Below, piece after piece: positions 53,812 through 60,662 of a stretch of 60,662 nt of DNA. The position numbers were made by a program, and so were the translations under genes. Position 1 is the first letter of the stretch. Every line of letters starts with the position of its first letter. This DNA is from Deltaproteobacteria bacterium (GTDB taxonomy: Bacteria; Bdellovibrionota_B; Oligoflexia; Oligoflexales; Bog-1112), in the NCBI GenBank assembly GCA_947466225.1, contig CANIBL010000010.1, positions 1-60,662 on the forward strand, given 5' to 3'. The notes beneath the pieces were generated by a model, which did not search any database, was not told where the DNA came from, and saw only the letters and a list, made by a program, of their open reading frames with translations.

Positions 53812-54360
53812 ATGAAAACACGACATATCATTTATATCGCAAGTTTACTCAATTCTGCCGGATGGATTCGGGCCGAACACGGCGTTTCTTATGAAACCAA
53901 AGAAACCGATCTACAAATTTTTGACCAATCCAGAAGTCAATTTTATCACATTAAAAACATTCACACCTATTCCAATTTGGAAATTCGGATTCCCGGGGTA
54001 AACCCCAAAAAAGCGGAAAATCCATCAGCCAAAAAAGCGGATGAAGAAAAAAAGGAAAAGAAAAAAGATACGAAAGAGGATTCTCTTTCATCAGAAGAAA
54101 AGTCCAAACTAAGTGCATTGATTCTACGAGCCAACGAACTGTTCTACCGAGGTAATTTCGCCGGTGCTCTTACCTTGATCAACCAAGCAGAAACCATCGA
54201 TGGAAAAAATATACAGGTAAAAACCATGAAGGGTTCTTTATTGATCGAAACCAAACATGTAGATGAGGGGATTCAATATTGGAAGGATGCGCTTAAGCTT
54301 AACCCCAATCAGCCGGATTTGGAGATGAAAATACACGAATTGGAGGGGGGTGCAAAATGA
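53812..54360 (+). CDS. Periplasmic TPR protein (motor-like operon gene 2)
   Basis: ATG 53812 after AGGGTG; signal peptide MKTRHIIYIASLLNSAGWIRA. A short beta-like stretch (LQIFDQSRSQFYHIKNIHTY) and a Lys/Glu-rich linker (about 68-100) lead to two to three TPR units: ALILRANELFYRGNFAGALTLINQAE and MKGSLLIETKHVDEGIQYWKDALKLNPN. TPR units mediate protein contacts, so a scaffold between the rotor and outer-membrane parts is plausible. The last four bases overlap the next start (ATGA). Confidence 0.72.
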   Translation: MKTRHIIYIASLLNSAGWIRAEHGVSYETKETDLQIFDQSRSQFYHIKNIHTYSNLEIRIPGVNPKKAENPSAKKADEEKKEKKKDTKEDSLSSEEKSKLSALILRANELFYRGNFAGALTLINQAETIDGKNIQVKTMKGSLLIETKHVDEGIQYWKDALKLNPNQPDLEMKIHELEGGAK

Positions 54361-56021
54361 AAAGCTATTATTACATCGCATTGATTTGGATGGGATTTTT
54401 GTTTACCAGCGCCCTCCATGCAGATGGTTTATTTGATTCAGAAGAAATTCGAATTCGGTATGAAGACAACTTGGAGCGGCAACTGGATCGTTCTTTGCTG
54501 AGCGTAATGCCACCGAATTCCTTCGATGTTATGGTGAATGTGAAGCTTGGGGTGCAAAATACCAAGAATCAAACCGAGCAAGTCATTCAAAAGAAAACAT
54601 CGGAAAAATCCGGCCCAAAGTTCACAAAAACCGCACCTGGGTTTGATCCCACGCTGGTTGAAAGCGCCAATTCAGATGAGGATGTGGATCTCAAAGAAAG
54701 CTTTGGGTTTGATAAAGAGATTGTGGTTAAGAGAGTACTGGTTGTATTGATTTTGCACAAGTTCTTGTCTGAAGAAAAAAAAGAACTCGCAAAAGGCATT
54801 ATTTCTGACAAGGTAAAGAGTGTATACGGAACATTGGCAAACCTTGTCGTACGAGAATCAGAATTTGTCACCTTCCATACCCCCACCTTTTCTTCTCAGG
54901 TTAAGAATTTTTTCTACTATCACGCCACAACCCTCCTGTATTACATATTAGGATTGTTCGCTCTGATTTTTCTTTTCTCCCTAATCAAAATGATGAGTCC
55001 AAAGAAGCAAATTCGAGAGATGAAAAAAGCCATGAAAATGATGGCGTCAAAATCTACGATCGAAGCAAACGAAGATAAACAAAAAGAAGAAGCAGATCGA
55101 AAAGAAGCTGAAGCTTGTATGCTAAGTCTGGTGGATGCGATTCAAAAAGATCCGACACTACTGAAAGACCTGCTGATTGACTTGCCAGAATTTGAAGCGG
55201 CCGTGTTTGCTTCCATCGTAGAAAAAACGGCACTTCGAGGTCCCATCAAAGAATTGTTAGGCGATCTTCCTATAGCTGAATCACAAGATTTTTCAGAAGA
55301 AGAAATGGCCGCTGTATTGCGGAAAATTGCCTCGAGTCTATCTCATTATGTACGGTTGCGCAGTGTATCCCAAGACGTGCCATTCTGGTATTTGAAATCT
55401 ATGGATTTGGTAGATGTTGTCCAGATTTTAGGTAATGACGTCGTAGAATATTTGGCCATCGTCTTGCAATATCTTCCTACCTCTCGTACCCAAGAGTTTC
55501 TTTCTCTTTTGTCCGCAGATACAAAGGCAAAATTGGTAGAAAAAGTGGCACAACCGGCATTTCTACACTCTCTGGCTTCCATGGAAAGAGACGTGGATAA
55601 AAAGATCAACACTTATGCGAAATTAGCTCAAATTCGCAAAAAAGGCAAAAGTGAGAACCAACTCTTGACCCAAGTATTGGACTATGATGCCACCCTAGAA
55701 GAAACCATGAAAGCTTTGAAAGAACGGGGTTTATTGGCCCAAGACAAACGATTTAAGAAATACTTTGCGACATTTGAAGACTTTATGAAAGAAGAGGCAA
55801 CGGTTATTTCTCGATGCGTGAAAGAATTGGACAACCGAAATTTTGCTGTTCTGTTAAAAGGACTGGATAAAGAAAAACAGGCTAAATTGTTAATGGGAAT
55901 CCCTGCATTACGGAAGAATATTTTACGAGATGAAATGGCAGTAGCGGAAAATTCTGAAATAGAAAAAACCAGTGCAATGCAAACCGTTATGCGAGCTTAT
56001 AGAAACGCCATAAAAGGATGA
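54357..56021 (+). CDS. FliF-like/FliG-like chimera (motor-like operon gene 3)
   Basis: 554 residues. Signal peptide 1-22. A periplasmic part (about 30-180) resembles the FliF collar/ring region: RYEDNLERQLDRSLLSVM, FDVMVNVKLGVQ, then after a linker FGFDKEIVVKRVLVVLI and ELAKGIISDKVKSVYG. One membrane helix (189-211), then a charged coiled stretch. FliG-like middle domain about 345-420 (LVDVVQILGNDVVEYLAIVL, QYLPTSRTQEFLSLL) and C-terminal domain about 440-553 with FATFEDFM, RCVKELDNRNFAVLLKGLD and ILRDE, which retains the acidic pair matching the FliG torque helix. One protein would thus combine rotor base and stator-contact surface. motA follows at once. Confidence 0.75.
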   Translation: MKSYYYIALIWMGFLFTSALHADGLFDSEEIRIRYEDNLERQLDRSLLSVMPPNSFDVMVNVKLGVQNTKNQTEQVIQKKTSEKSGPKFTKTAPGFDPTLVESANSDEDVDLKESFGFDKEIVVKRVLVVLILHKFLSEEKKELAKGIISDKVKSVYGTLANLVVRESEFVTFHTPTFSSQVKNFFYYHATTLLYYILGLFALIFLFSLIKMMSPKKQIREMKKAMKMMASKSTIEANEDKQKEEADRKEAEACMLSLVDAIQKDPTLLKDLLIDLPEFEAAVFASIVEKTALRGPIKELLGDLPIAESQDFSEEEMAAVLRKIASSLSHYVRLRSVSQDVPFWYLKSMDLVDVVQILGNDVVEYLAIVLQYLPTSRTQEFLSLLSADTKAKLVEKVAQPAFLHSLASMERDVDKKINTYAKLAQIRKKGKSENQLLTQVLDYDATLEETMKALKERGLLAQDKRFKKYFATFEDFMKEEATVISRCVKELDNRNFAVLLKGLDKEKQAKLLMGIPALRKNILRDEMAVAENSEIEKTSAMQTVMRAYRNAIKG

Positions 56022-56029
56022 GGCTGACG

Positions 56030-56803
56030 ATGTCAAAAATACTGGCCACGATTTGGCATGCTTTTGGGATTTCCATTATTTTATGGGGGCAATATTTTGC
56101 CAACTTCACGGAAGATAGCTTCCGGGTGCACTACCATATTGTACATGTTCCCTCGATTATGGTGGTTTTCCTCGGTGTGCTTGGCCTTGTCATCGCGACA
56201 ACCCACTATCAAGATGTGTGGGAACTTATTAAATCATTACTGACAAACCCGCCTTCCAAGATCCGCTCTGAAACAGATTATATGGAATCCAATCTACGCG
56301 CTATTACCACCAAATATTATGAGTCCGGCGCAGATGGACTTCGACAAGGATTGGATGCATCCAAAATTCCCTTGGCTTGGAAGCGGATCTTTGAACAAAT
56401 CGAATCGAAAATTGAAATCGCAGATATTCGTGTTTTGATTCTTCGGTATGAAAATCAAATCCAGTTTACACTAAATCAACAAATCAAAATGTTGCAAATG
56501 GTCGCTGCAGCAGGCCCTTCTATGGGTTTGTTGGGAACCGTATTGGGATTGATTAAGTTGCTAGCCGAGTTGCAAGACTTCACCAAGCTTGCGCCCAATA
56601 TGGCGCTTGCATTGTTGACGACATTATACGGTATTTTCTGCAGCATCATGGCGTCTCCGATGATTTCTCACTTGGAGAACAAGCAAACATTGCTAATTCG
56701 CAGCTACGAACAAGTGTTGTTTTGGATCGACATGGTACAGGGTAAAAAGCCGAGCTTTTACCTAGAGCAATCCTACGATCAAAACACCAATCAAAAAGGA
56801 TAA
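56030..56803 (+). CDS. MotA-family stator protein (motor-like operon gene 4)
   Basis: ATG 56030 has ATGAGG at proper distance; ATG 56018 overlaps the previous stop but lacks a spaced site. 257 residues. Two N-terminal helices, a cytoplasmic loop of about 100 residues with several R and E, then AAAGPSMGLLGTVLGLIKLL (with the stator proline) and LTTLYGIFCSIMASPMISHLENK (second proline). The plan is that of MotA/PomA rather than ExbB/TolQ, which have three helices. Partner of the MotB that follows six bases later. Confidence 0.88.
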   Translation: MSKILATIWHAFGISIILWGQYFANFTEDSFRVHYHIVHVPSIMVVFLGVLGLVIATTHYQDVWELIKSLLTNPPSKIRSETDYMESNLRAITTKYYESGADGLRQGLDASKIPLAWKRIFEQIESKIEIADIRVLILRYENQIQFTLNQQIKMLQMVAAAGPSMGLLGTVLGLIKLLAELQDFTKLAPNMALALLTTLYGIFCSIMASPMISHLENKQTLLIRSYEQVLFWIDMVQGKKPSFYLEQSYDQNTNQKG

Positions 56804-56808
56804 CCATC

Positions 56809-57414
56809 GTGAGCAGCCCAGCCGGCGGTCATCTTCGAAGTTGGATCTTTTCTTATGCGGACTTGGTCACGCTATTAATGGTGTTCTTTATTATCATGGT
56901 TTCGCCTCAATCTGTTGTCTCAGAAAAACAACAAGAGAATATGGAGAAACTAAAGGAGACCGTGAAGCAAGTACAGGAAACGGTAAAAAAAGAACACATC
57001 GAAGAGTTCGTGGAAATTGAGCAAAATGGAAATACGGCAAAAATTACCATGAAAGACCGGATTCTTTTTGCTGTGGGTCATGCCAGCTTGGATTCCGAAA
57101 GCGAAAAAAGATTTGCCCCCATTATCGAATCCTTGTTTGCATTGAACAATACCCATGAATTTTCAATCCAAGGACACACGGACTCTTTGCCTGTACGAGC
57201 CGGATCTGCCTTCAAATCCAACTGGCACTTATCCACAGAACGGGCCTTATCCGTCTTAGACCTGTTCATTCACAGGGGCTTTAACCAAGCCAAATTATCA
57301 GCCCAAGGATTTGGAGAAAATCGACCCTTGGTACCCAATCAAGAACCGGGTACCGGTACAGATTTGCCCGAAAATCGCGCTAAAAATCGCCGAGTGGAGA
57401 TCTACATTAAATGA
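56809..57414 (+). CDS. MotB-family stator protein (motor-like operon gene 5)
   Basis: The start is GTG 56809 after AAAAGGA. The membrane helix at 12-32 contains FSYADLVTLLMVFFIIMV, with the ion-binding aspartate at residue 18. A short coiled linker (about 40-70) is followed by an OmpA-like domain with FSIQGHTDSLPVRAG, NWHLSTERALSVL and NRAKNRRVEIYIK for peptidoglycan binding. At 201 residues it is shorter than typical MotB, with an N-terminus of only about a dozen residues in the cytoplasm. Overlaps the next gene (ATGA). Confidence 0.9.
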   Translation: MSSPAGGHLRSWIFSYADLVTLLMVFFIIMVSPQSVVSEKQQENMEKLKETVKQVQETVKKEHIEEFVEIEQNGNTAKITMKDRILFAVGHASLDSESEKRFAPIIESLFALNNTHEFSIQGHTDSLPVRAGSAFKSNWHLSTERALSVLDLFIHRGFNQAKLSAQGFGENRPLVPNQEPGTGTDLPENRAKNRRVEIYIK

Positions 57415-58523
57415 AAAAATGGATGCCATGGGTAATGGGGATCGGACTTGCTACTTGGTGCGAAGCCAAAGAGTTGCGCCGTACCTTTGAAGACACTGCA
57501 TTTTTGGGCCATGGAGAAGCCGGTATTGCCAACGTATCCGGAATCCCTTCTCTCTACTACAATCCAGCAGGATTAGGGCGTGGAGAAGACCAAGAACAGC
57601 AACTTTCCATTTTAGATCCACAAGTCATCGCCAGCGATGAAATCCTAGATGCAGCACGAAATCCCGAAAAGTATCGAAATTTGAAACTCACACCCACCGA
57701 AACCGTGGATCAAGTAGAGGGGAAAAATCTCTATGTAGGTGCACAAAATTTTTCTGGCGGCGTAGTAAACCACATCGCATTTGGCCTCATTGGAGGCGCG
57801 TACTCTAACTTAAGCATCGATTTACTCGACGTGAACCTGGATAAATCCCAACTTCTCTTAGAAGCCGTATCGCACTATGGATTTGTATCAGGATATGGAA
57901 AAGAGGTTGCCAAAAATCTCTATGTCGGTGCCTCGCTCTATGTACTTGAAAAAACCGATATCTATTATCCCGGCACTGTCTTGCAGCTTGGAACTGTTTT
58001 TCTTAATAAAAAATCCAAAGATGGACCCTCCACCTCTGAGCTACTAAAAGACCAGCTCTCCCAAGGCAAAGGTCGTGGGATTGGCGTAGATGTAGGAATG
58101 ATTTATACAAAGCCCCATCCTTACGTGGATATTTCCTACGGAATTACGGTTCAAGATGTAGGTACCACAACGTATTCAGACCGCAATGTACGACCAGATA
58201 AACAGATGGTCACAGTGGGCACTTCGCTGGATACCAATATCAACCAACAAAACATGGTGGCTTCTTTGGATTATCTAGATGTGCTGAACGTTTCAGAGGA
58301 AGCAACAGCGAAACATATCCTATTTGGGGTCTCTTCCAATTACCATCAGTGGGTGGGATTCAGCATGGGACTCCATCAGGGCTATCCTGTAGCCGGCACC
58401 TGGGTTTCCGTTGGGGTATTGAAAGTAGAGTATAGTTATACTGTGTCTGAAGTGGGAGATCGCGTAGGCGAAAATCCCAGTCGTAGACAGGCATTTCATG
58501 CGAGGCTCGGATGGGATTTTTAA
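57411..58523 (+). CDS. Outer-membrane barrel-like protein (PorV/TraF-like; motor-like operon gene 6)
   Basis: Signal peptide MKKWMPWVMGIGLATWCEA. FLGHGEAGIANVSGIPSLYYNPAGLGRG matches the N-terminal plug/strand motif of PorV-, OmpP1- and UPF0164-type barrels (N-P-A-G-L). The rest shows repeated amphipathic strands (VNHIAFGLIGGAYSNLSIDL and similar), ending R-L-G-W-D-F with a terminal aromatic residue, as expected for a barrel inserted by BamA. 370 residues. Encoded with MotAB, it could be the surface-exposed end of the machine. Confidence 0.75.
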   Translation: MKKWMPWVMGIGLATWCEAKELRRTFEDTAFLGHGEAGIANVSGIPSLYYNPAGLGRGEDQEQQLSILDPQVIASDEILDAARNPEKYRNLKLTPTETVDQVEGKNLYVGAQNFSGGVVNHIAFGLIGGAYSNLSIDLLDVNLDKSQLLLEAVSHYGFVSGYGKEVAKNLYVGASLYVLEKTDIYYPGTVLQLGTVFLNKKSKDGPSTSELLKDQLSQGKGRGIGVDVGMIYTKPHPYVDISYGITVQDVGTTTYSDRNVRPDKQMVTVGTSLDTNINQQNMVASLDYLDVLNVSEEATAKHILFGVSSNYHQWVGFSMGLHQGYPVAGTWVSVGVLKVEYSYTVSEVGDRVGENPSRRQAFHARLGWDF

Positions 58524-58556
58524 GAGCGTGTTTCAAAAGTAGAAAATTTGCATTAC

Positions 58557-58643
58557 GTCATCCCCAGCGACCATGGGTCGCGTCGGGGATCCCCCGCGAT
58601 CGTAGGAGATGCCCAGACGGCCGAGACGGCCTGGGCATGACGG
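58557..58643. repeat. Two adjacent dispersed palindromic repeats
   Basis: First: GTCATCCCCAG, a core CGACCATGGGTCG and GTCGGGGATCCCCCG (58557-58597). Second: ATGCCCAG, a core ACGGCCGAGACGG and CTGGGCAT with an ACGGAT tail (58609-58646). The first matches 12062 and 39768, the second matches 4226. Together they occupy the gap between operon genes 6 and 7, and the second runs into the start of gene 7. Confidence 0.75.
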
Positions 58644-59440
58644 ATTATGTACCCACATACCTTTTCAAATATGCTCTAACCAAAATAGCACTGGGTTCGA
58701 TGTTGTACCTCTCGATGGGCGCTTGTAAAAGCAATGCCCTGGCTCCTTTCTCTGAATACTCTCAAAGCGATGAGCAGCAGGTATATACGGCAACCCGCAG
58801 AGGGGAATATGCCGCAGCTATGCAGATCATCGACTCCCACTTGAGCCGACATCCAAAAGACGGACTTTTTTATAAACTAAAAGCTAACTTACTGTTGATT
58901 CAAAATACGCTATCTCTTCGTGAAGTCTATCTGGGGATCGAAGACCAGAAGGCAAAGGATAAAAAAGACAACGTAAGCCGCGATGATATCGGTCGATTGT
59001 TGCTACTCACAGAGCCCATGACGCCACAGCGTCGCAAAGCCCTACAAGACGCTGTTACCAATTACAAAAAATCCATCGAATACAATCCAGGAGAGGACAA
59101 TTTAGAATCTACCCTGGGAGAGCAACATGCGCTTGGCATTTTGGCTCTCACAGCGTTTCCTCCCTCTGTGGTCGATCGTTGGAAAGATAAGAAAAATATT
59201 GATGCTACTACAGTGGCAGAATTGGAAAGTGACCCAAGCTTTACCAATGACCAAGCCGATCAACTCATTATGACTTTCGATACCCAGCAAGATAAATTGC
59301 TAGAAAAAGTCAGTAGCGATAAAGTAGCCAATATCAAAGCGGAAGTGGATAAGATCAAATCACTTCCAGGTGGGACGAACCGCGAGCGTATTATTGAATA
59401 CCTTAAGCGACGCGGTGGGGGCGTGCCTTCCCTTCCATAA
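58637..59440 (+). CDS. TPR-like lipoprotein (motor-like operon gene 7)
   Basis: An open frame runs from 58511 through the palindromic repeats, but the real start is probably ATG 58637 or ATG 58700. The latter begins just before LYLSMGACKSN, a lipobox-like stretch with the acylated Cys. The mature protein is helical, with TPR-like units YTATRRGEYAAAMQIIDSHL and ALQDAVTNYKKSIEYNPGEDN, then FPPSVVDRWKDKKNID and a C-terminal Lys/Asp-rich helix. No enzyme motif. The 3' end overlaps the convergent RsmI-like gene by 38 bp. Confidence 0.65.
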   Translation: MTDYVPTYLFKYALTKIALGSMLYLSMGACKSNALAPFSEYSQSDEQQVYTATRRGEYAAAMQIIDSHLSRHPKDGLFYKLKANLLLIQNTLSLREVYLGIEDQKAKDKKDNVSRDDIGRLLLLTEPMTPQRRKALQDAVTNYKKSIEYNPGEDNLESTLGEQHALGILALTAFPPSVVDRWKDKKNIDATTVAELESDPSFTNDQADQLIMTFDTQQDKLLEKVSSDKVANIKAEVDKIKSLPGGTNRERIIEYLKRRGGGVPSLP

Positions 59441-60119
59441 TAAATACAAAATTTTTCTTACCCAATGTCTCCGTTTGGGTTCGTACTTGTAACAAAGACC
59501 CAAGAAAAAAACGTTCCTCTTCTCCCGTGATATCAAAGGCCAAAAATCCTCGCCGGGCTTCGCTACCCAAGACAGTGCAGAAATCCTCAAGGAACGCTTG
59601 TCGACGATAGGGCGTCTCCAATAGCACCACGGCTTCTCGTCTCTCAAGGAGTGAGCGAATCTGCGCCAACCGCTTCTCCTGCTGACGGGGCAAAAACCCG
59701 CCGAAGTAAAACTGGGTGACATCAAAGGGACAGACCGCCAGTGCGCTGGTAATGGAGCTAGGCCCAGGAATGACATGCACATGGCTGCGAAGCTGGTACG
59801 CAATTTCCAAAAGTTCGCGACCTGGATCTGCCAAGTTGGGACAGCCTTGGTCACTCACATACGCCACGGTCTGATTTTTTTGTAAGGCTTTCTTTACAGC
59901 CTCTAACCCTTCAATTTCTTTGTGCTCAGAAAACTGCAGAAAAGGTCGATGTACCCCCGCTTGCTTCAACAATTGACGGGCTTGACGGGCATCTTCGAAG
60001 ACCAAAAGGTCTGCTTTTTGCAAGATTTCCAGTGTTCTTTGTGGTATATCCCGTAGACAGCCGATGTGGCTCGCCGCAAAATAGAGGGCGCCACGTGGAT
60101 GGGATTTGGGTAGATTCAT
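59403..60119 (-). CDS. rsmI: RsmI-like 16S rRNA (cytidine-2'-O)-methyltransferase
   Basis: Tetrapyrrole-methylase fold; RsmI methylates C1402 of 16S rRNA with SAM. 238 residues from ATG 60119 (GAGAGG upstream). GALYFAASHIGCLRDI takes the place of the usual GTLYVVATPIGNLxDI, VFEDARQARQLL that of the ED-R motif, VSDQGCPNLADPG that of SDAGxPxxSDPG. VIPGPSSITSALAV and FYFGGFLP are well kept. The missing P-I-G-N wording makes this a divergent member; the C-terminal DUF5928-like helix domain is also short. Confidence 0.82.
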   Translation of the reverse strand: MNLPKSHPRGALYFAASHIGCLRDIPQRTLEILQKADLLVFEDARQARQLLKQAGVHRPFLQFSEHKEIEGLEAVKKALQKNQTVAYVSDQGCPNLADPGRELLEIAYQLRSHVHVIPGPSSITSALAVCPFDVTQFYFGGFLPRQQEKRLAQIRSLLERREAVVLLETPYRRQAFLEDFCTVLGSEARRGFLAFDITGEEERFFLGSLLQVRTQTETLGKKNFVFIMEGKARPHRVA

Positions 60120-60168
60120 GGGCCTCTCGTTCTCTCGTTTTACACTCACCCCATAGGGTTTTGCTATT

Positions 60169-60662
60169 TTGACTATATCTTCTTCCCGAAGTGGACCTCA
60201 ACATGTGGCCATCATTATGGATGGAAACGGTCGCTGGGCGCAATCGCGAAGCTTGCCTCGTGTAATGGGACATCGCAAGGGCGTCGAAAGTGTCCGTGCC
60301 ATCGTAAAAGAAGCGGTGCGACAAGAGATTCAGGTATTGACGCTCTATGCATTTAGCGATGAAAATTGGGGACGTCCCAAGGCAGAAATTGCAGCCCTTT
60401 TCTCCTTGCTGCGCACCTATATCACCAAAGAAGTACGGGTTCTCCAGGAAAATAACATCCGCCTTCAAATTATGGGTGATATCGAGCTGTTGCCAGAAAA
60501 AACCCAGCAAGCAGTAGAAAAGGCACGTCAGGCTCTTTCTTCTAACACGGGCATGATTCTTAACATCGCATTAAGCTATGGGGCTCGCTCGGAAATTACC
60601 CGTGCAGTTCGGTTGCTAGCCCAGGAGGTACAAGCGGGTTCCCTGGCGCCAGAAGCCATAAC
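60169..60662 (+). CDS. uppS: Undecaprenyl diphosphate synthase (3' partial)
   Basis: Makes the C55 lipid carrier for cell-wall and surface-glycan synthesis by adding isopentenyl units to FPP. QHVAIIMDGNGRWAQSRSLPR contains the catalytic Asp of the cis-prenyltransferase motif; GHRKGVESVRAIVKEA and LYAFSDENWGRPKAE follow, and LNIALSYGARSEI near the end binds IPP. The upstream stop TAG at 60154 leaves TTG 60169 (or GTG 60205) as the start; AGGG lies before TTG. The frame is open at the window edge. Divergent from the RsmI-like gene. Confidence 0.95.
   Translation, partial: MTISSSRSGPQHVAIIMDGNGRWAQSRSLPRVMGHRKGVESVRAIVKEAVRQEIQVLTLYAFSDENWGRPKAEIAALFSLLRTYITKEVRVLQENNIRLQIMGDIELLPEKTQQAVEKARQALSSNTGMILNIALSYGARSEITRAVRLLAQEVQAGSLAPEAI

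Noticed and set aside
56030..57414. MotAB pair as part of a Zorya defence system (ZorAB)
   Set aside because: ZorC/ZorD/ZorE-type helicase or nuclease genes are absent and the neighbours are exported and FliG-like proteins.
52772..59440. Operon as an ordinary flagellar cluster or Tol-Pal/ExbBD system
   Set aside because: No flagellar structural or export genes are present. The stator proteins have MotA/MotB rather than TolQR/ExbBD layouts, and TolA, TolB, Pal and TonB are absent.
59926..60510. 194-residue minus-strand frame over uppS and the RsmI-like gene
   Set aside because: It is antisense to the uppS catalytic motif and overlaps rsmI in another frame; composition is not protein-like.
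1..60662. Prophage, insertion sequence or integrative element
   Set aside because: No transposase, integrase, phage structural gene or attachment-site duplication was seen; the tRNA-Val gene has no adjacent integrase.

Overview
The window looks like the chromosome of a Gram-negative bacterium. Many proteins carry Sec signal peptides, lipoboxes or beta-barrel-like sequence, and the housekeeping genes are of proteobacterial or spirochaete-like type (prfB with its programmed frameshift, era, hemH, tyrS, scpAB, hflKC, xthA). Three things suggest a host-associated or amoeba-associated lifestyle: a Tlc/NTT-type ATP/ADP translocase (36981-38453), a Sel1-repeat protein ending in a YoeB-like toxin domain (2-1135), and dispersed palindromic repeats. 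I cannot name the genus or class. flbD-motA-motB gene order, PrkA-YeaH-SpoVR, HPPD and an azurin occur together here but do not single out one lineage for me.

Layout. 1-6545: Sel1-YoeB fusion, prfB (minus), then flbD-motA-motB and a secreted TPR protein. 6588-12540: HPPD, a fused ABC permease with its ATPase, a half-size TSUP transporter, a lipid kinase and a histone-H1-like protein. 12723-18663: small exported protein, 3-hydroxyacyl-CoA dehydrogenase, TrhO, a ClpX-like AAA+ ATPase, a membrane metal-dependent hydrolase and a methyltransferase. 18733-25799: lipoprotein and the prkA-yeaH-spoVR operon ending in a FlgT-like exported protein. 25879-36841: SRPBCC protein, tRNA-Val, a hydrolase-like lipoprotein, a glycan locus (GT2, GT22-like, DegT aminotransferase), a FliF/FliG-like chimera, an M14 carboxypeptidase, scpA-scpB-rluB. 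36981-51665: ATP/ADP translocase, unknown gene, tyrS, HU, a decayed region, xthA, CPBP protease with hflC-hflK, azurin, class II DAHP synthase, endonuclease I, DUF4105 protein, era. 51726-60662: hemH, a seven-gene motor-like operon, an RsmI-like methylase and the start of uppS.

The most interesting system is the operon at 52772-59440. It encodes a FlgO-like exported protein, a periplasmic TPR protein, a chimera joining a FliF-like periplasmic region and one membrane helix to FliG-like middle and C-terminal domains, a MotA, a MotB, an outer-membrane barrel-like protein and a TPR lipoprotein. The products would span the envelope from cytoplasmic rotor face to outer membrane. No flagellar export, rod, hook, filament, FliM or FliN gene lies alongside. 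I read it as a candidate non-flagellar, stator-driven envelope machine (gliding, surface transport or force transduction). A second, larger FliF/FliG-like chimera sits alone at 31192-33435 behind glycan genes, and a second stator pair is at 2630-4201.

Two repeat families recur. One is a terminator-like palindrome around CTGCGCAG, flanked by T and A tracts, found mostly between convergent genes. The other is a GTCATSCCC...GGGSAT palindrome, copies of which appear to have entered the 5' ends of two secreted TPR genes next to the two motAB sets.
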